Shown here: one piece after another, positions 30,712-38,149 of the stretch
How the letters are laid out: every line of letters begins with the position of its first letter
Numbering within the stretch: position 1 is the first letter of the stretch
Virus record (IMG/VR): IMGVR_UViG_3300032311_000186
Span: 1-40,302 of that record
DNA from: a virus
Reading direction: 5' to 3' (one strand)
DNA: 40,302 bases
Translations under genes and position numbers: made by a program
The notes under the pieces: generated by a model
Told to the model about the DNA's origin: nothing
What the model saw: the letters and a program-made list of their open reading frames with translations, nothing else
Database searches by the model: none

Positions 30712-31373
30712 AATACAACATTGATAAGTGGTTAGATTACAAAGACATGATGGTTCAGATAGCATCAGAGTACAAGAAAAAATATCCTATGGTTGAGGCT
30801 GATGACCTGCAACAAGAGATGTACCTTTGGTTTGTTACCCATCCTAATAAGTTTAAAGAGTGGGACGCTCTTGAAGAACGGGATAAGAATAAACTTATGG
30901 CTAAGTCACTACGTAATCAATGCCTTAAGTATTGTGAAAAAGAAAAAGCTAAGACTCAAGGCTATGACTTAACAGATTTATATTACTATGATGTGTCAGT
31001 CGTTGAAGCTTTCTTGCCCTCAATTATTGTAGAGAGTTATGAAATGCCTACTAAAATTAAAGATTTAAATCTTAAGTTCAACAACGGCCAGATAAATGAC
31101 GGCATGAACTGGCTTGCTTTACGTTCTGATATAGCTAAAGGTTATTACAGATTATCAGAAGCTAAGCAAAACATACTAAGACTTCGCTACATGAATGAAC
31201 AGACTGAATGGTCTGAGCTAGCAGAATATATGGGTACCAGCAGTGCAGATGGTGCACGTAAGAAAGTCGAGAGAGCCTTGGCTTCTATAGTACAAAACTT
31301 AGGCGGTTGGCGTGCCTACTTTGACCAGGATATACAAGATGAGAATCAAGAGACGAAGCAAGAAGAAGTATAA
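30708..31373 (+). CDS. Sigma-70-like transcription factor
   Basis: A 221-aa protein started by GTG. N-terminal YPMVEADDLQQEMYLWFVTH (26-45) resembles sigma region 2.1-2.2, followed by a helical region (KSLRNQCLKYCEKEKAKTQG). The C-terminal LSEAKQNILRLRYMNEQTEW (149-168) and SELAEYMGTSSADGARKKVE (169-188) form a region-4 HTH that would read the -35 box. Size matches ECF-type factors. It probably directs host RNA polymerase to phage promoters, perhaps the late one. The C-terminal tail is acidic. Confidence 0.72.
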   Translation: MKYNIDKWLDYKDMMVQIASEYKKKYPMVEADDLQQEMYLWFVTHPNKFKEWDALEERDKNKLMAKSLRNQCLKYCEKEKAKTQGYDLTDLYYYDVSVVEAFLPSIIVESYEMPTKIKDLNLKFNNGQINDGMNWLALRSDIAKGYYRLSEAKQNILRLRYMNEQTEWSELAEYMGTSSADGARKKVERALASIVQNLGGWRAYFDQDIQDENQETKQEEV

Positions 31374-31542
31374 CGCTGACTACAGAGGCATACCTACAGA
31401 GGTATGTCCTTGTGGCTCACAGTTATGGAATCTAAAAGTAATGTTTCAGGAACAAACTATATCTATGTACTTTCTGGATATGGAATGTGCCCTTTGTGGC
31501 AGCTTAGCCACTGCTCCTACTGAAATAGACGGATGTGATTAA
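31339..31542 (+). CDS. Small zinc-ribbon protein (67 aa)
   Basis: ATG 31339 is chosen (MRIKRRSKKKYNADYRGIPT) inside a longer frame, with AGGA eight bases upstream, and it overlaps the sigma-like gene. A basic N-terminus is followed by CPCG and CALC pairs around a beta section (LKVMFQEQTISMYFLDMECA), a classic four-Cys ribbon. It may bind nucleic acid or RNA polymerase; position beside sigma, FmdB-type and WhiB genes suggests regulation. Confidence 0.58.
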   Translation: MRIKRRSKKKYNADYRGIPTEVCPCGSQLWNLKVMFQEQTISMYFLDMECALCGSLATAPTEIDGCD

Positions 31543-31709
31543 TGCCTACCTATGATTATAAGTGTGATGTATGTTCAAGTCAACAGGAAGTATCAAAAGA
31601 AATAGGTGATGAGTCTGTACCTACATGTTGCCAAACCAGTATGACAAGGGTATGGTCTGCCATACCAGCCATCTTTAAGACAGGTGGCTTCTACAAGACA
31701 GGCGGATAA
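31542..31709 (+). CDS. FmdB-type zinc-ribbon protein
   Basis: A 55-aa protein with TAATG overlap at both ends. MPTYDYKCDVCSSQQEVSKE, then PTCCQTSMTRVWSAIPAIFK and TGGFYKTGG match the FmdB regulatory family: MPTYxYxCxxC start, a second Cys pair, and an FKxGGFYxT ending. Four cysteines would hold one zinc. Family members are putative regulators found beside chaperone or stress genes; here it directly precedes whiB. Confidence 0.78.
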   Translation: MPTYDYKCDVCSSQQEVSKEIGDESVPTCCQTSMTRVWSAIPAIFKTGGFYKTGG

Positions 31710-31972
31710 TGGGGCACTTTCATATAGAAGAATACAATAATTATATAGACCCTGCAGAAGAACAATGGAAGTTAGAAGCTAGATGTACTGATACGGATAC
31801 TGAATCCTGGTTTGTAGAAAAAGGCGAAGACTATAACGTTGAGATATTAAATAAGATTTGTGGTGCATGCCCTGTTAAGCTTCCTTGTTTAGAGTATGCT
31901 ACTAAATACAAGATGTCAGGTTACTGGGCTGGTACTACTGGAGATGATAGGAAGAAGTTAAGGTCAGTATAA
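31709..31972 (+). CDS. whiB: WhiB-family transcription factor
   Basis: An 87-aa protein with the WhiB signature: EARCTDTDTESWF (23-35, Cys26), KICGACPVKLPCLEYA (49-64, Cys51, Cys54 and Cys60), and GYWAGTTGDDRKKLR (71-85), the turn and basic helix that touch DNA next to the sigma factor. The four Cys should bind a 4Fe-4S cluster. WhiB proteins bind the principal sigma factor and exist only in actinobacteria and their phages. It may redirect or silence host promoters together with the sigma-like protein at 30708. Confidence 0.92.
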   Translation: MGHFHIEEYNNYIDPAEEQWKLEARCTDTDTESWFVEKGEDYNVEILNKICGACPVKLPCLEYATKYKMSGYWAGTTGDDRKKLRSV

Positions 31973-31993
31973 TCCCCTACTAACATAGGGTAT

Positions 31994-32015
31994 TATACTG
32001 TACAGTGCAGTACAG
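31994..32015 (+). promoter_or_regulatory. TATACT element with CTGTACAG palindromes
   Basis: TATACT (31994-31999) overlaps ACTGTACAGT (31997-32006, perfect palindrome), followed by GCAGTACAG (32007-32015). No -35 consensus is seen. It lies in the 32-base gap before the last early gene and may be a promoter controlled by a factor binding the palindrome. If used, the transcript would be almost leaderless. Confidence 0.35.
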
Positions 32016-32415
32016 AACAGGGAGACACGCAATTAAAAATTCAGATTTTGATTTAGACTATCGCAATGGTGTGCAAGGTGAGAACCTTGTTAACACCCTG
32101 CTTACTGGTGGTAAGACAGTAGAAGTTAAGACAGATTTTAAATGGATAAACACTGGCAACCTGTACATAGAAACAGAATGCTGGTACGTATCTGCTAATA
32201 GCTGGCAACCATCAGGTCTGTCAGTAACTAAAGCTGAGTACTGGGCATTTGTATTAGCTGAGTCTGTTCTTATTGTGCCTACCAAGTTACTGCGCCTAGC
32301 CGTTGAGATAGAGGGACACCCAATTAGCTGTCAGATACCACCCAACCAGAGCCGTGGCTACCTAATTAAGCCTGAGTTGTTACTCCAGACAAACAGAAAA
32401 AACCCCCAGTCCTAG
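32005..32415 (+). CDS. PD-(D/E)XK nuclease-like protein
   Basis: Up to 136 aa from GTG 32005; an ATT at 32032 with AGGGAG seven bases upstream is an in-frame alternative start, as the protein pattern begins near SDFDLDYRNGVQGENLVNTL. Then TGGKTVEVKTDFKWINTGNL gives an E-x-K core (VEVK), followed by YIETECWYVS and LSVTKAEYWAFVL. This matches small phage nuclease-like proteins known to me from actinophages, usually annotated hypothetical. The stop codon lies inside the late terminator loop. Confidence 0.65.
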   Translation: MQYRTGRHAIKNSDFDLDYRNGVQGENLVNTLLTGGKTVEVKTDFKWINTGNLYIETECWYVSANSWQPSGLSVTKAEYWAFVLAESVLIVPTKLLRLAVEIEGHPISCQIPPNQSRGYLIKPELLLQTNRKNPQS

Positions 32416-32438
32416 GGGTAAGCCTAAGTCCGGGGGTT
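32401..32438 (-). terminator. Intrinsic terminator of the late unit
   Basis: On the minus strand the hairpin reads AACCCCC, GGA, CTTAGG, loop CTTACC, CCTAGG, ACT, GGGGGTT and runs into more T (TTTTTT in total at 32402-32397). Stem of seven plus six pairs (one G-T) with a symmetric three-base internal loop. It lies 46 bases past the holin stop and ends late transcription. In the plus direction the stem exists but the T-run is poor, so early transcripts may only partly stop. Confidence 0.78.
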
Positions 32439-32483
32439 ATCTCGTCTCTGAAGGGCCTTTAAAGCCCGATTAGAGGTATGTAA

Positions 32484-32675
32484 TTACTTACTATTGACGC
32501 CAAATTCTGTTGCTGATGGGTCCAATGCTTTTAGGACTGGTCCTGCTACAGCAGCGACACCTGCTAATGCTAGTGTCTTTAGGTCAGTTGTACCAGCAAG
32601 GTACAGGGCAAGCACGGATGCTATTGCTGCACGGATGTAGGTAGTTACGATTGCTTTTAGTTTTTCTGTATTCAT
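32484..32675 (-). CDS. Holin
   Basis: A 63-aa protein: a charged N-terminus (MNTEKLKAIVTTYIRAAIAS) leads into hydrophobic stretches VLALYLAG and LALAGVAAVAGPVLKAL, then a short polar tail (DPSATEFGVNSK). It lies directly after the endolysin gene and has the size and shape of small phage holins, which perforate the membrane to release the endolysin. It is the last gene of the late unit. Confidence 0.72.
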   Translation of the reverse strand: MNTEKLKAIVTTYIRAAIASVLALYLAGTTDLKTLALAGVAAVAGPVLKALDPSATEFGVNSK

Positions 32676-32684
32676 TGTTGTCCT

Positions 32685-33143
32685 TTAAGGGCGAGCAACG
32701 CCCATTACTAGGGAGTAGGCACGTTTCTTTAGATACACACCATCTCCGTTTGATTGACTGCCCTTATTATCCCCTGAGGTATTACCCTCATAGACCGTAA
32801 GGTATTTCTTTCCATCGTTACTAGCACAGATGCCGACATGGTCAGCTTGTGCATCGTCATCGAACTGAAAGAAAACTATATCTCCAGCTTGGGCTTTGCC
32901 GACTGGAACTATCTTTCCTTTTTTAGCAAACCATTTTAATCCTGCATCACAAGAAGCAAATCCCTTTTTAGTTTGGGCTGCTATTGTGGTTACTAATCCT
33001 GCTTGGTCGAAACACCAAGATACAAACATTGCACACCAAGGGTTATTGTTTAATCCATACCACTTGCCATACATACTGTCATTGTTTTTACCTACTTCTT
33101 GATATCCAAGTTGAGACTTGGCTATATCTACTACATTACTCAT
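32685..33143 (-). CDS. CHAP-domain endolysin
   Basis: A 152-aa single-domain enzyme with the CHAP (NlpC/P60-like) pattern: DIAKSQLGYQEVG (6-18), NPWCAMFVSWCFDQAG (34-49, nucleophile Cys37), AGDIVFF (86-92), ADHVGIC (100-106, His102) and VYEGNTS (117-123, Glu119 and Asn121). It cuts peptide bonds of the cell wall. No cell-wall-binding domain or signal peptide is present, consistent with holin-dependent release. Its ATG overlaps the end of the 51-aa membrane protein gene. Confidence 0.9.
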   Translation of the reverse strand: MSNVVDIAKSQLGYQEVGKNNDSMYGKWYGLNNNPWCAMFVSWCFDQAGLVTTIAAQTKKGFASCDAGLKWFAKKGKIVPVGKAQAGDIVFFQFDDDAQADHVGICASNDGKKYLTVYEGNTSGDNKGSQSNGDGVYLKKRAYSLVMGVARP

Positions 33144-33291
33144 TGTCGTCCTTTGGGTTTCTTAGTCGGTAAGTAACTGCCCATGCAATCAAGGTTGCAA
33201 TAATTGCATAGCCAACTACTGTCTTTGCTGAACCATCAAGTACAACCCAAGCAATAAACATGCCTAGTACTGTCCATAATTGTTCAATCAT
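33136..33291 (-). CDS. Small two-pass membrane protein, holin-like
   Basis: A 51-aa protein read as MIEQLWTVLGMFIAWVVLDG, SAKTVVGYAIIATLIAWAVT, YRLRNPKDDNE. Two hydrophobic segments with a short turn and a charged C-terminus fit a class II holin or antiholin. It overlaps the endolysin start by eight bases. Together with the 63-aa gene downstream it gives two holin candidates. Confidence 0.62.
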   Translation of the reverse strand: MIEQLWTVLGMFIAWVVLDGSAKTVVGYAIIATLIAWAVTYRLRNPKDDNE

Positions 33292-33305
33292 GTCTCTTAA
33301 TATTT

Positions 33306-34550
33306 TCAAGGCTTTCTCCTTCTTGCTGACTTGGGCTTATCATTACCAGCCATAGGCCCACCAGCAGGGGAACTTGGCGTTGGAGTTCTAGTTGCTGTAC
33401 CTGCTGCCATACCTGCTGCATTAATAGCAGCCTGACCAGCAATAACAGATGCAACAATAATTTCTTCTGACTCTTCTCGTTCTTCATCGGACATATCAGC
33501 ACCTATATTTGCTACGGCTGTTAATACTTGTCCTGGATTATCAAAGATTGCACTTACTAATTCAATAGGTGAATCAAATACTTGTAATGCAATAGCAACT
33601 TCTGCAGTAATTACAACTGCATTACCATTGTTATCAGTGCGAATTTCTACTGGAGTATCAGATGGTAAGTCTTCAAGAGTAAGTCCTGCTTCTTGTATAG
33701 CCTCAGCAGTAATGGCTTCGCCATCTGCTGCTTCAATAATTGCTTCTACTGCTGCCTCTACTTCTTCAGGTGTAGAGTCCTCAGTAACTACAGGAGGTGG
33801 TTCTTCAGCCTCAATAGGAGGCTCCTCTGCTTCAGCAGGAGGGGCTTCTTCCTCTGCAGGTGGTGTATCTACCTCAACAGGTGGTAGTTCTTCCTCTACA
33901 GGGGCAATCTCAGGCTCAGTAGGGGGTTCCTCAGCAGGTGCTGGGGGTTCTTCTATTAGTACTGGTGGTTCCTCAACTGGTGTAGGAGGTTCTGGTGCTA
34001 CTATATCTATAACAACAGGAGGTTCAAATGGAATTATGGGCGGCGATACTGGCTCTGGTGGCAATGGTTCAACAACAGGTGGCACTACTACTGGCACTAC
34101 TGGCACGATAGGTGCAATAGGTTGAATTAAATTACTACTCAAAGTATAAGTTCCAGTTGGATTACCATAACCAATAGCATTTAAATATGAAGTAGCACGA
34201 ATTGTATATGTACCAGTGTCAACAGTTCCTGTTATCTTAGATGCGTATTCATTAACACCATTAACATGGTTGCTATCATCATCTGCTCTAAGAACTGTAT
34301 CGCCTTGGCGTAATTGAATCCAAGAATCTATCCAGCCAGCACGCTGCGTTACCGCTCCGTTGGCTGCTTGTTCAAGTCTTACACCAGTAAAAGTTTCAAT
34401 AAAATATTCAGTAGGTCCATTGACCTCTACTACTGTATCTACAAAAGTAATGTCTGGGGTTAACTCAACAAGTATTTCATCAGCATAAGCAAACTGCGGT
34501 ACTAAAAGTAAACTAATCCCTATTAAAAAGGAGTATATAAATTTGGTCAA
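33306..34550 (-). CDS. Secreted Pro/Glu-rich protein in lysis cassette
   Basis: A 414-aa protein with a TTG start (GGAAG six bases upstream) and a signal peptide (TKFIYSFLIGISLLLVPQF, cleavage after AYA at 23). Residues 24-140 form a beta domain resembling bacterial pre-peptidase C-terminal modules (WIQLRQGDTVLRADDDSN, GTYTIRATSY). Residues about 145-250 are a long Pro/Glu/Val repeat (EEPPVLIEEPPAPAEEPPTE), likely an extended stalk. The rest is helical with an acidic part, a hydrophobic stretch (IIVASVIAGQAAINAAGMAAG) and a basic end (KSARRRKP). Position within the lysis genes hints at crossing or disrupting the wall; the role is unproven. Confidence 0.65.
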   Translation of the reverse strand: MTKFIYSFLIGISLLLVPQFAYADEILVELTPDITFVDTVVEVNGPTEYFIETFTGVRLEQAANGAVTQRAGWIDSWIQLRQGDTVLRADDDSNHVNGVNEYASKITGTVDTGTYTIRATSYLNAIGYGNPTGTYTLSSNLIQPIAPIVPVVPVVVPPVVEPLPPEPVSPPIIPFEPPVVIDIVAPEPPTPVEEPPVLIEEPPAPAEEPPTEPEIAPVEEELPPVEVDTPPAEEEAPPAEAEEPPIEAEEPPPVVTEDSTPEEVEAAVEAIIEAADGEAITAEAIQEAGLTLEDLPSDTPVEIRTDNNGNAVVITAEVAIALQVFDSPIELVSAIFDNPGQVLTAVANIGADMSDEEREESEEIIVASVIAGQAAINAAGMAAGTATRTPTPSSPAGGPMAGNDKPKSARRRKP

Positions 34551-34710
34551 CGCGGGCTTCCAATCTATTGACTTGGTCTTTTACCGAATTGCCCCCGTTT
34601 GGTTTTAATTCATCTAGATAATGCTTGACTAACCATCTCACCATAAAAGCAAATGAACCAATCAAAGTGCTTATGGCTACTGCTAATGCAGCCCAATCTT
34701 GCGCTGTCAT
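34513..34710 (-). CDS. Small membrane-anchored coiled-coil protein (65 aa)
   Basis: One membrane segment (ALAVAISTLIGSFAFMVRWL, residues 7-26) is followed by a polar linker with KPNGGNSV and a coiled-coil C-terminus (VKDQVNRLEARVDQIYILLF). Start at an ATGA overlap with the tail gene. The layout is common for small phage lysis-region proteins and may regulate holin timing. No firm family. Confidence 0.55.
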   Translation of the reverse strand: MTAQDWAALAVAISTLIGSFAFMVRWLVKHYLDELKPNGGNSVKDQVNRLEARVDQIYILLFNRD

Positions 34711-36644
34711 GATACCGTCCTAATCACAATTTCTATGATTCCTCCAAAGCCATCAAACGTTCTATCAGGTGGTGTCATACGAGTAAATGAAATCTGTTCT
34801 ATCACTGCTTGCTGCAACTCACCAGTGGTTAGGTCTTGCCAGCTAAGTACATCTCCAGATTTTTCTAATGCTTCTAGCGTAGCGATACGTTCGGATGCTC
34901 TACCTGAGTAGCCTGTAACCGTGTTGTATCTATCTGTTTCTATATCAAAGCAATAAACAGGAAACTTAATTAACCTTACACGGGGTGTAGCAATGGTTGC
35001 CTTAACTTGGTAACCTTTAAAGGTAGGACCAGTTGAGGTATCTGTAGTATCACGAGTCAATGTAAATTTATATGCTAAAAATTCTTGAGCAGTTTCAGGT
35101 TGCAGGGTAGTTATCTCTACTGGGTTAACACCGGTATCGTATACAACATGGTCGTACTCAACATCTACTCCTAGTGTATTAGTAGCTACACTTGATAGGG
35201 TCATAGACCCAGTCTTAAATATGCCACGTCCTATTAATCGTTTAAAATTCTTAGGCTCTAATGTTCCGTAACGGATTTTACCGGTCTTAACATAGCCACT
35301 TGATATCAGTGTAGACGCAGACTGGATAGCAATACCATTGCTACCTGATGTAGTAAATGCTAATTGATTTGAGTTGCCGATAAAGTCCACGCTAGTAGCA
35401 TGACCAGTTACTCCATCAAGATATGTATCAGGAGCATAAGCGAAACGTAATGTCTCAAGCTCATTACCTAAATCAATTCTATATAATCCAGGGTAACCAC
35501 TAATAGAACCAGTTGCATAAACAAATCTATCTCTAAATGCAAAGTCTAACCCTGTGTTTTCTGCTTCAATAATTAACGGACCATAGCTTAGGTCTCCACT
35601 AGTATCTGATATAGATGCCACACGCACACCCTTATTAGTGCCAATTACTAGATAGCCTAGGTATGATTCAATCTTGCGTGGATACTCACCGCTAGGTAGT
35701 TGTGCTGCAATGATACCTGAGGTAAGAGTTGGCATAACACCAGCAGTATTTAAAGTAAACTTATAGATAGCACCATTAGTACCAGCATAACCAGCAGCAT
35801 AGATGGCAGAGCCACCTTCTGATATAGATGTCCATTCCCAACCAGTATTAGGGTGTGTATATATAGCAGTAGGTAGAGTAGCAGTAGGTAGAGCACCAGT
35901 TAATTCATATATAGATGTACCTATACCAGCAACAAGACGTTGTTTAACCCAAGCCATCTTTACTGCAGCAGTACCAGTACTATAATGATTATTTAAAGCA
36001 CCAGTATTACCAATTGTTTGATAAAAAATACGAGTAGCATTGGCAATAAATAATGTAGTTCCATTACTAACTACATCTACTATTGCAGATGCAGTAGTTG
36101 CATATGTACTATTAGTTGAACCAGTAGTTGTAATGTCTTTAATTGTAGTAGAGCCAGGAATAAAAGCAGTAACTACATTTGTATTGGTAGATACATTTGA
36201 TATAAGTTTATATATACCGCTAGAAGTACTAGTGTTAGTACTCTCTTTAAGTAAAGTTACCTCACCCTTAGTCCACACATCTACACCTAAAGAGTCGGCA
36301 AACCTATGCGCTGTTGTCTCACCAGCAGATGGGTCATAGAACTTAATGCCTGTGCCATTATGGAAAGATGATTGACTTCTAATCCACCAACCGGTAAGTG
36401 ATTGCTCACCTGGCTCATTGTTATTATCAAACTGTTCTTTTCTAAATGGAGCTGTCTGTCTAGTGTATGGTCGTTCATCCGAAAGAGCGTAGATAAATGG
36501 CATGCCACCTACAGCTACATCATAAGCTATATCTGTATTTGTCCAGACGGAGTTATTAGATGTAATACCAATATCAACGGCAATGGCACGACCAATGTTG
36601 GCAGTTGCCGAACCTCGGCCTTCGGTTATATCACGACTGACCAC
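34707..36644 (-). CDS. Tail nozzle or tail-tip protein, putative (645 aa)
   Basis: GTG start with AAAGGAG five bases upstream. The protein is almost wholly beta: repeated strands such as LFIANATRIFYQTIGNTGAL, RLVAGIGTSIYELTGAL and SAIYAAGYAGTNGAIYKFTL, spaced like blades of a beta-propeller, with a C-terminal half containing GRGIFKTGSMTLSSVATNTL and PDRTFDGFGGIIEIVIRTVS. T7-type nozzles contain a propeller, so a tail nozzle fits; a tail-tip or adhesin protein is the alternative. It is not followed by a tape measure gene. Confidence 0.5.
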   Translation of the reverse strand: MVSRDITEGRGSATANIGRAIAVDIGITSNNSVWTNTDIAYDVAVGGMPFIYALSDERPYTRQTAPFRKEQFDNNNEPGEQSLTGWWIRSQSSFHNGTGIKFYDPSAGETTAHRFADSLGVDVWTKGEVTLLKESTNTSTSSGIYKLISNVSTNTNVVTAFIPGSTTIKDITTTGSTNSTYATTASAIVDVVSNGTTLFIANATRIFYQTIGNTGALNNHYSTGTAAVKMAWVKQRLVAGIGTSIYELTGALPTATLPTAIYTHPNTGWEWTSISEGGSAIYAAGYAGTNGAIYKFTLNTAGVMPTLTSGIIAAQLPSGEYPRKIESYLGYLVIGTNKGVRVASISDTSGDLSYGPLIIEAENTGLDFAFRDRFVYATGSISGYPGLYRIDLGNELETLRFAYAPDTYLDGVTGHATSVDFIGNSNQLAFTTSGSNGIAIQSASTLISSGYVKTGKIRYGTLEPKNFKRLIGRGIFKTGSMTLSSVATNTLGVDVEYDHVVYDTGVNPVEITTLQPETAQEFLAYKFTLTRDTTDTSTGPTFKGYQVKATIATPRVRLIKFPVYCFDIETDRYNTVTGYSGRASERIATLEALEKSGDVLSWQDLTTGELQQAVIEQISFTRMTPPDRTFDGFGGIIEIVIRTVS

Positions 36645-36664
36645 AGTGCTCCTTTAAATAGTTG

Positions 36665-36784
36665 TTAAATATCTTTCCAATTACAAGTAAGACAGGCGGT
36701 ACCATTAGGTATCCCATAATAAATATGTTTGCCTCTACGGCAATTAAAGTATTTTTGTTTGTATGTTCTAAAGTATTTAATCAT
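36665..36784 (-). CDS. Tiny Cys-containing protein (39 aa)
   Basis: Encodes MIKYFRTYKQKYFNCRRGKH, IYYGIPNGTACLTCNWKDI. Three Cys and one His could form a small zinc site. It fills the gap between two tail genes, but no ribosome site precedes the ATG (the upstream text is A/T-rich), so its translation is uncertain. Confidence 0.4.
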   Translation of the reverse strand: MIKYFRTYKQKYFNCRRGKHIYYGIPNGTACLTCNWKDI

Positions 36785-36789
36785 ATTAA

Positions 36790-36999
36790 TTAAGAAAGTA
36801 AAAGTTTTGCTTGCTCTGCTGTAATGCCCAACTGTGTTAGGAGTGCTGCTTTAGCAGTTGCCTTTGCTTCGGCTTCGGCTTCGGCAGTTGCCTGTGCTGC
36901 CTGGTCTGCTTGATATTGAGCAAACTCAGCATCATTCATTTCTCTATCAATAACCTCGTTTGTTGCTAGGTCGTGGATTCTTATTGTTGGTCTGCTCAT
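36790..36999 (-). CDS. Small fibre-associated protein (69 aa)
   Basis: MSRPTIRIHDLATNEVIDRE then MNDAEFAQYQADQAAQATAE, an Ala/Glu coiled region and a hydrophobic end (AEQAKLLLS). The IRIHDLATNEVIDREMND opening resembles small phage tail-fibre assembly or chaperone-like proteins placed after fibre genes. A three-fold gcttcg repeat in the DNA encodes the Ala-Glu run. It starts where the preceding fibre gene stops. Confidence 0.58.
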   Translation of the reverse strand: MSRPTIRIHDLATNEVIDREMNDAEFAQYQADQAAQATAEAEAEAKATAKAALLTQLGITAEQAKLLLS

Positions 37000-37763
37000 T
37001 ATTTCACTCCGTATAATATGTAGGAACCGCCTGAAACGCTTACTCCGTTTTCATTAGTTATGGTTATGCTGCTAATTGCGCTGGTGTTGATAAATGTTCC
37101 AGCACCTGTTCTATTTCCACCATTTGTTGTGCCTGTCCTTGAAGAACCAAATTCAAAATACTTATTCATAGCATTTGTATAATCAATTAGATTTAAATGA
37201 GCATAAGTATTTATATCACTTGTTGCCTCTAAATAAGTTGCAATAAAAGTTCGGCTAGTAGTAGCAGTTTGAACAGAAGAAGATTCAGCAGTAATACTAT
37301 ATTGTGTATAACTGCCAGACGTTGAGTTTCCATTTAATCTAAAAATTAATTGAGTAGCACTATCTAAAGTAAAAAAATCTCTTACAATTAATTGTAAATT
37401 ATTATAGGTTGCAGGAATTGATGATATTGTTGTGCTTGACCCAGACAAATTACCTGATGCAATTACAGTCATACCACCCGCAGCAGGTGTTGCCCACTTG
37501 AGTCCAGTAGCAGTAGAACTATCAGCAGTAAGAACAGTGTCGTTAGCACCTACAGCAAGACGAGCAACTGTATCTGCTGCAGTAGCAGCAATGATGTCAC
37601 CTTTAGCATCTACTATAGTAGGGTTAATAGCAGAGGCAGAGCCTATCTTGCTATCAATCTGTGTTTGGATAGCAGAGGTAACACCATCTACATATCCTAG
37701 TTCGGTTGCAGTTACAGCACCTAGTGCGGTACTTGCATTTGCTAGGTCTCTTGCTTTACTCAT
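36999..37763 (-). CDS. Tail fibre or adhesin protein (254 aa)
   Basis: The N-terminus LANASTALGAVTATELGYVD, then GVTSAIQTQIDSKI, is a common fibre-shaft motif, followed by DAKGDIIAATAADTVARLAV and a beta-rich C-terminal domain (RDFFTLDSATQLIFRLNGN, ISSITITNENGVSVSGG) that could bind the host. The DAKGD section is repeated in the fibre gene at 39416. A receptor-contact role is inferred. Confidence 0.7.
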   Translation of the reverse strand: MSKARDLANASTALGAVTATELGYVDGVTSAIQTQIDSKIGSASAINPTIVDAKGDIIAATAADTVARLAVGANDTVLTADSSTATGLKWATPAAGGMTVIASGNLSGSSTTISSIPATYNNLQLIVRDFFTLDSATQLIFRLNGNSTSGSYTQYSITAESSSVQTATTSRTFIATYLEATSDINTYAHLNLIDYTNAMNKYFEFGSSRTGTTNGGNRTGAGTFINTSAISSITITNENGVSVSGGSYILYGVK

Positions 37764-37945
37764 TCTGTTTCCTCCACTACTGGAGCAGTGAATTCTGCAC
37801 CATCATAAGTCCAACCAATACCAGCAGGGTTTTCATCTGTATATTCAATACAAGTTAAACCTGTAACTGTCTCGGCAATTTCTTTTGTATCTGCAAGAAT
37901 AACATTAGTCACAATGCCATCTTTGATAACTGCATAATTAGCCAT
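37760..37945 (-). CDS. Small fibre-associated protein (61 aa)
   Basis: MANYAVIKDGIVTNVILADT, then KEIAETVTGLTCIEYTDENP and IGWTYDGAEFTAP: a beta-alpha-beta pattern often seen in short proteins beside fibre genes (YAVI-x-DG-x-VxNVI). Its stop overlaps the next ATG. Probably a fibre assembly or cap protein; low evidence for details. Confidence 0.58.
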   Translation of the reverse strand: MANYAVIKDGIVTNVILADTKEIAETVTGLTCIEYTDENPAGIGWTYDGAEFTAPVVEETE

Positions 37946-38138
37946 TTATTAACTCCTTTGGAAGGTGAAATTTTCCATCAATATATTTGCCTCTTAAATG
38001 GGCTGGACTATTTTCAAGATTTAGTTTAATGAGTATTCTTCCATTAATTTCCTCTTGTATTTCTTTTTGCATTATGTCCACATCAGGTGGAACACAAGCA
38101 ATTACAGTTTCATTGTCATAATCTAACATAGCCCACAT
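37938..38138 (-). CDS. Small fibre-region protein (66 aa)
   Basis: MWAMLDYDNETVIACVPPDV then DIMQKEIQEEINGRILIKLN; a mixed strand/helix protein of unknown family, overlapping its neighbour by eight bases. Position among fibre genes suggests a tail role. Confidence 0.52.
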   Translation of the reverse strand: MWAMLDYDNETVIACVPPDVDIMQKEIQEEINGRILIKLNLENSPAHLRGKYIDGKFHLPKELING

Positions 38139-38149
38139 TGTTTATCTCC

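Noticed and set aside
33628-34125. Plus-strand 165-aa Ser/Gly-rich frame
   Set aside because: Antisense shadow of the Pro/Glu repeat of the secreted protein; its text simply mirrors the repeat.
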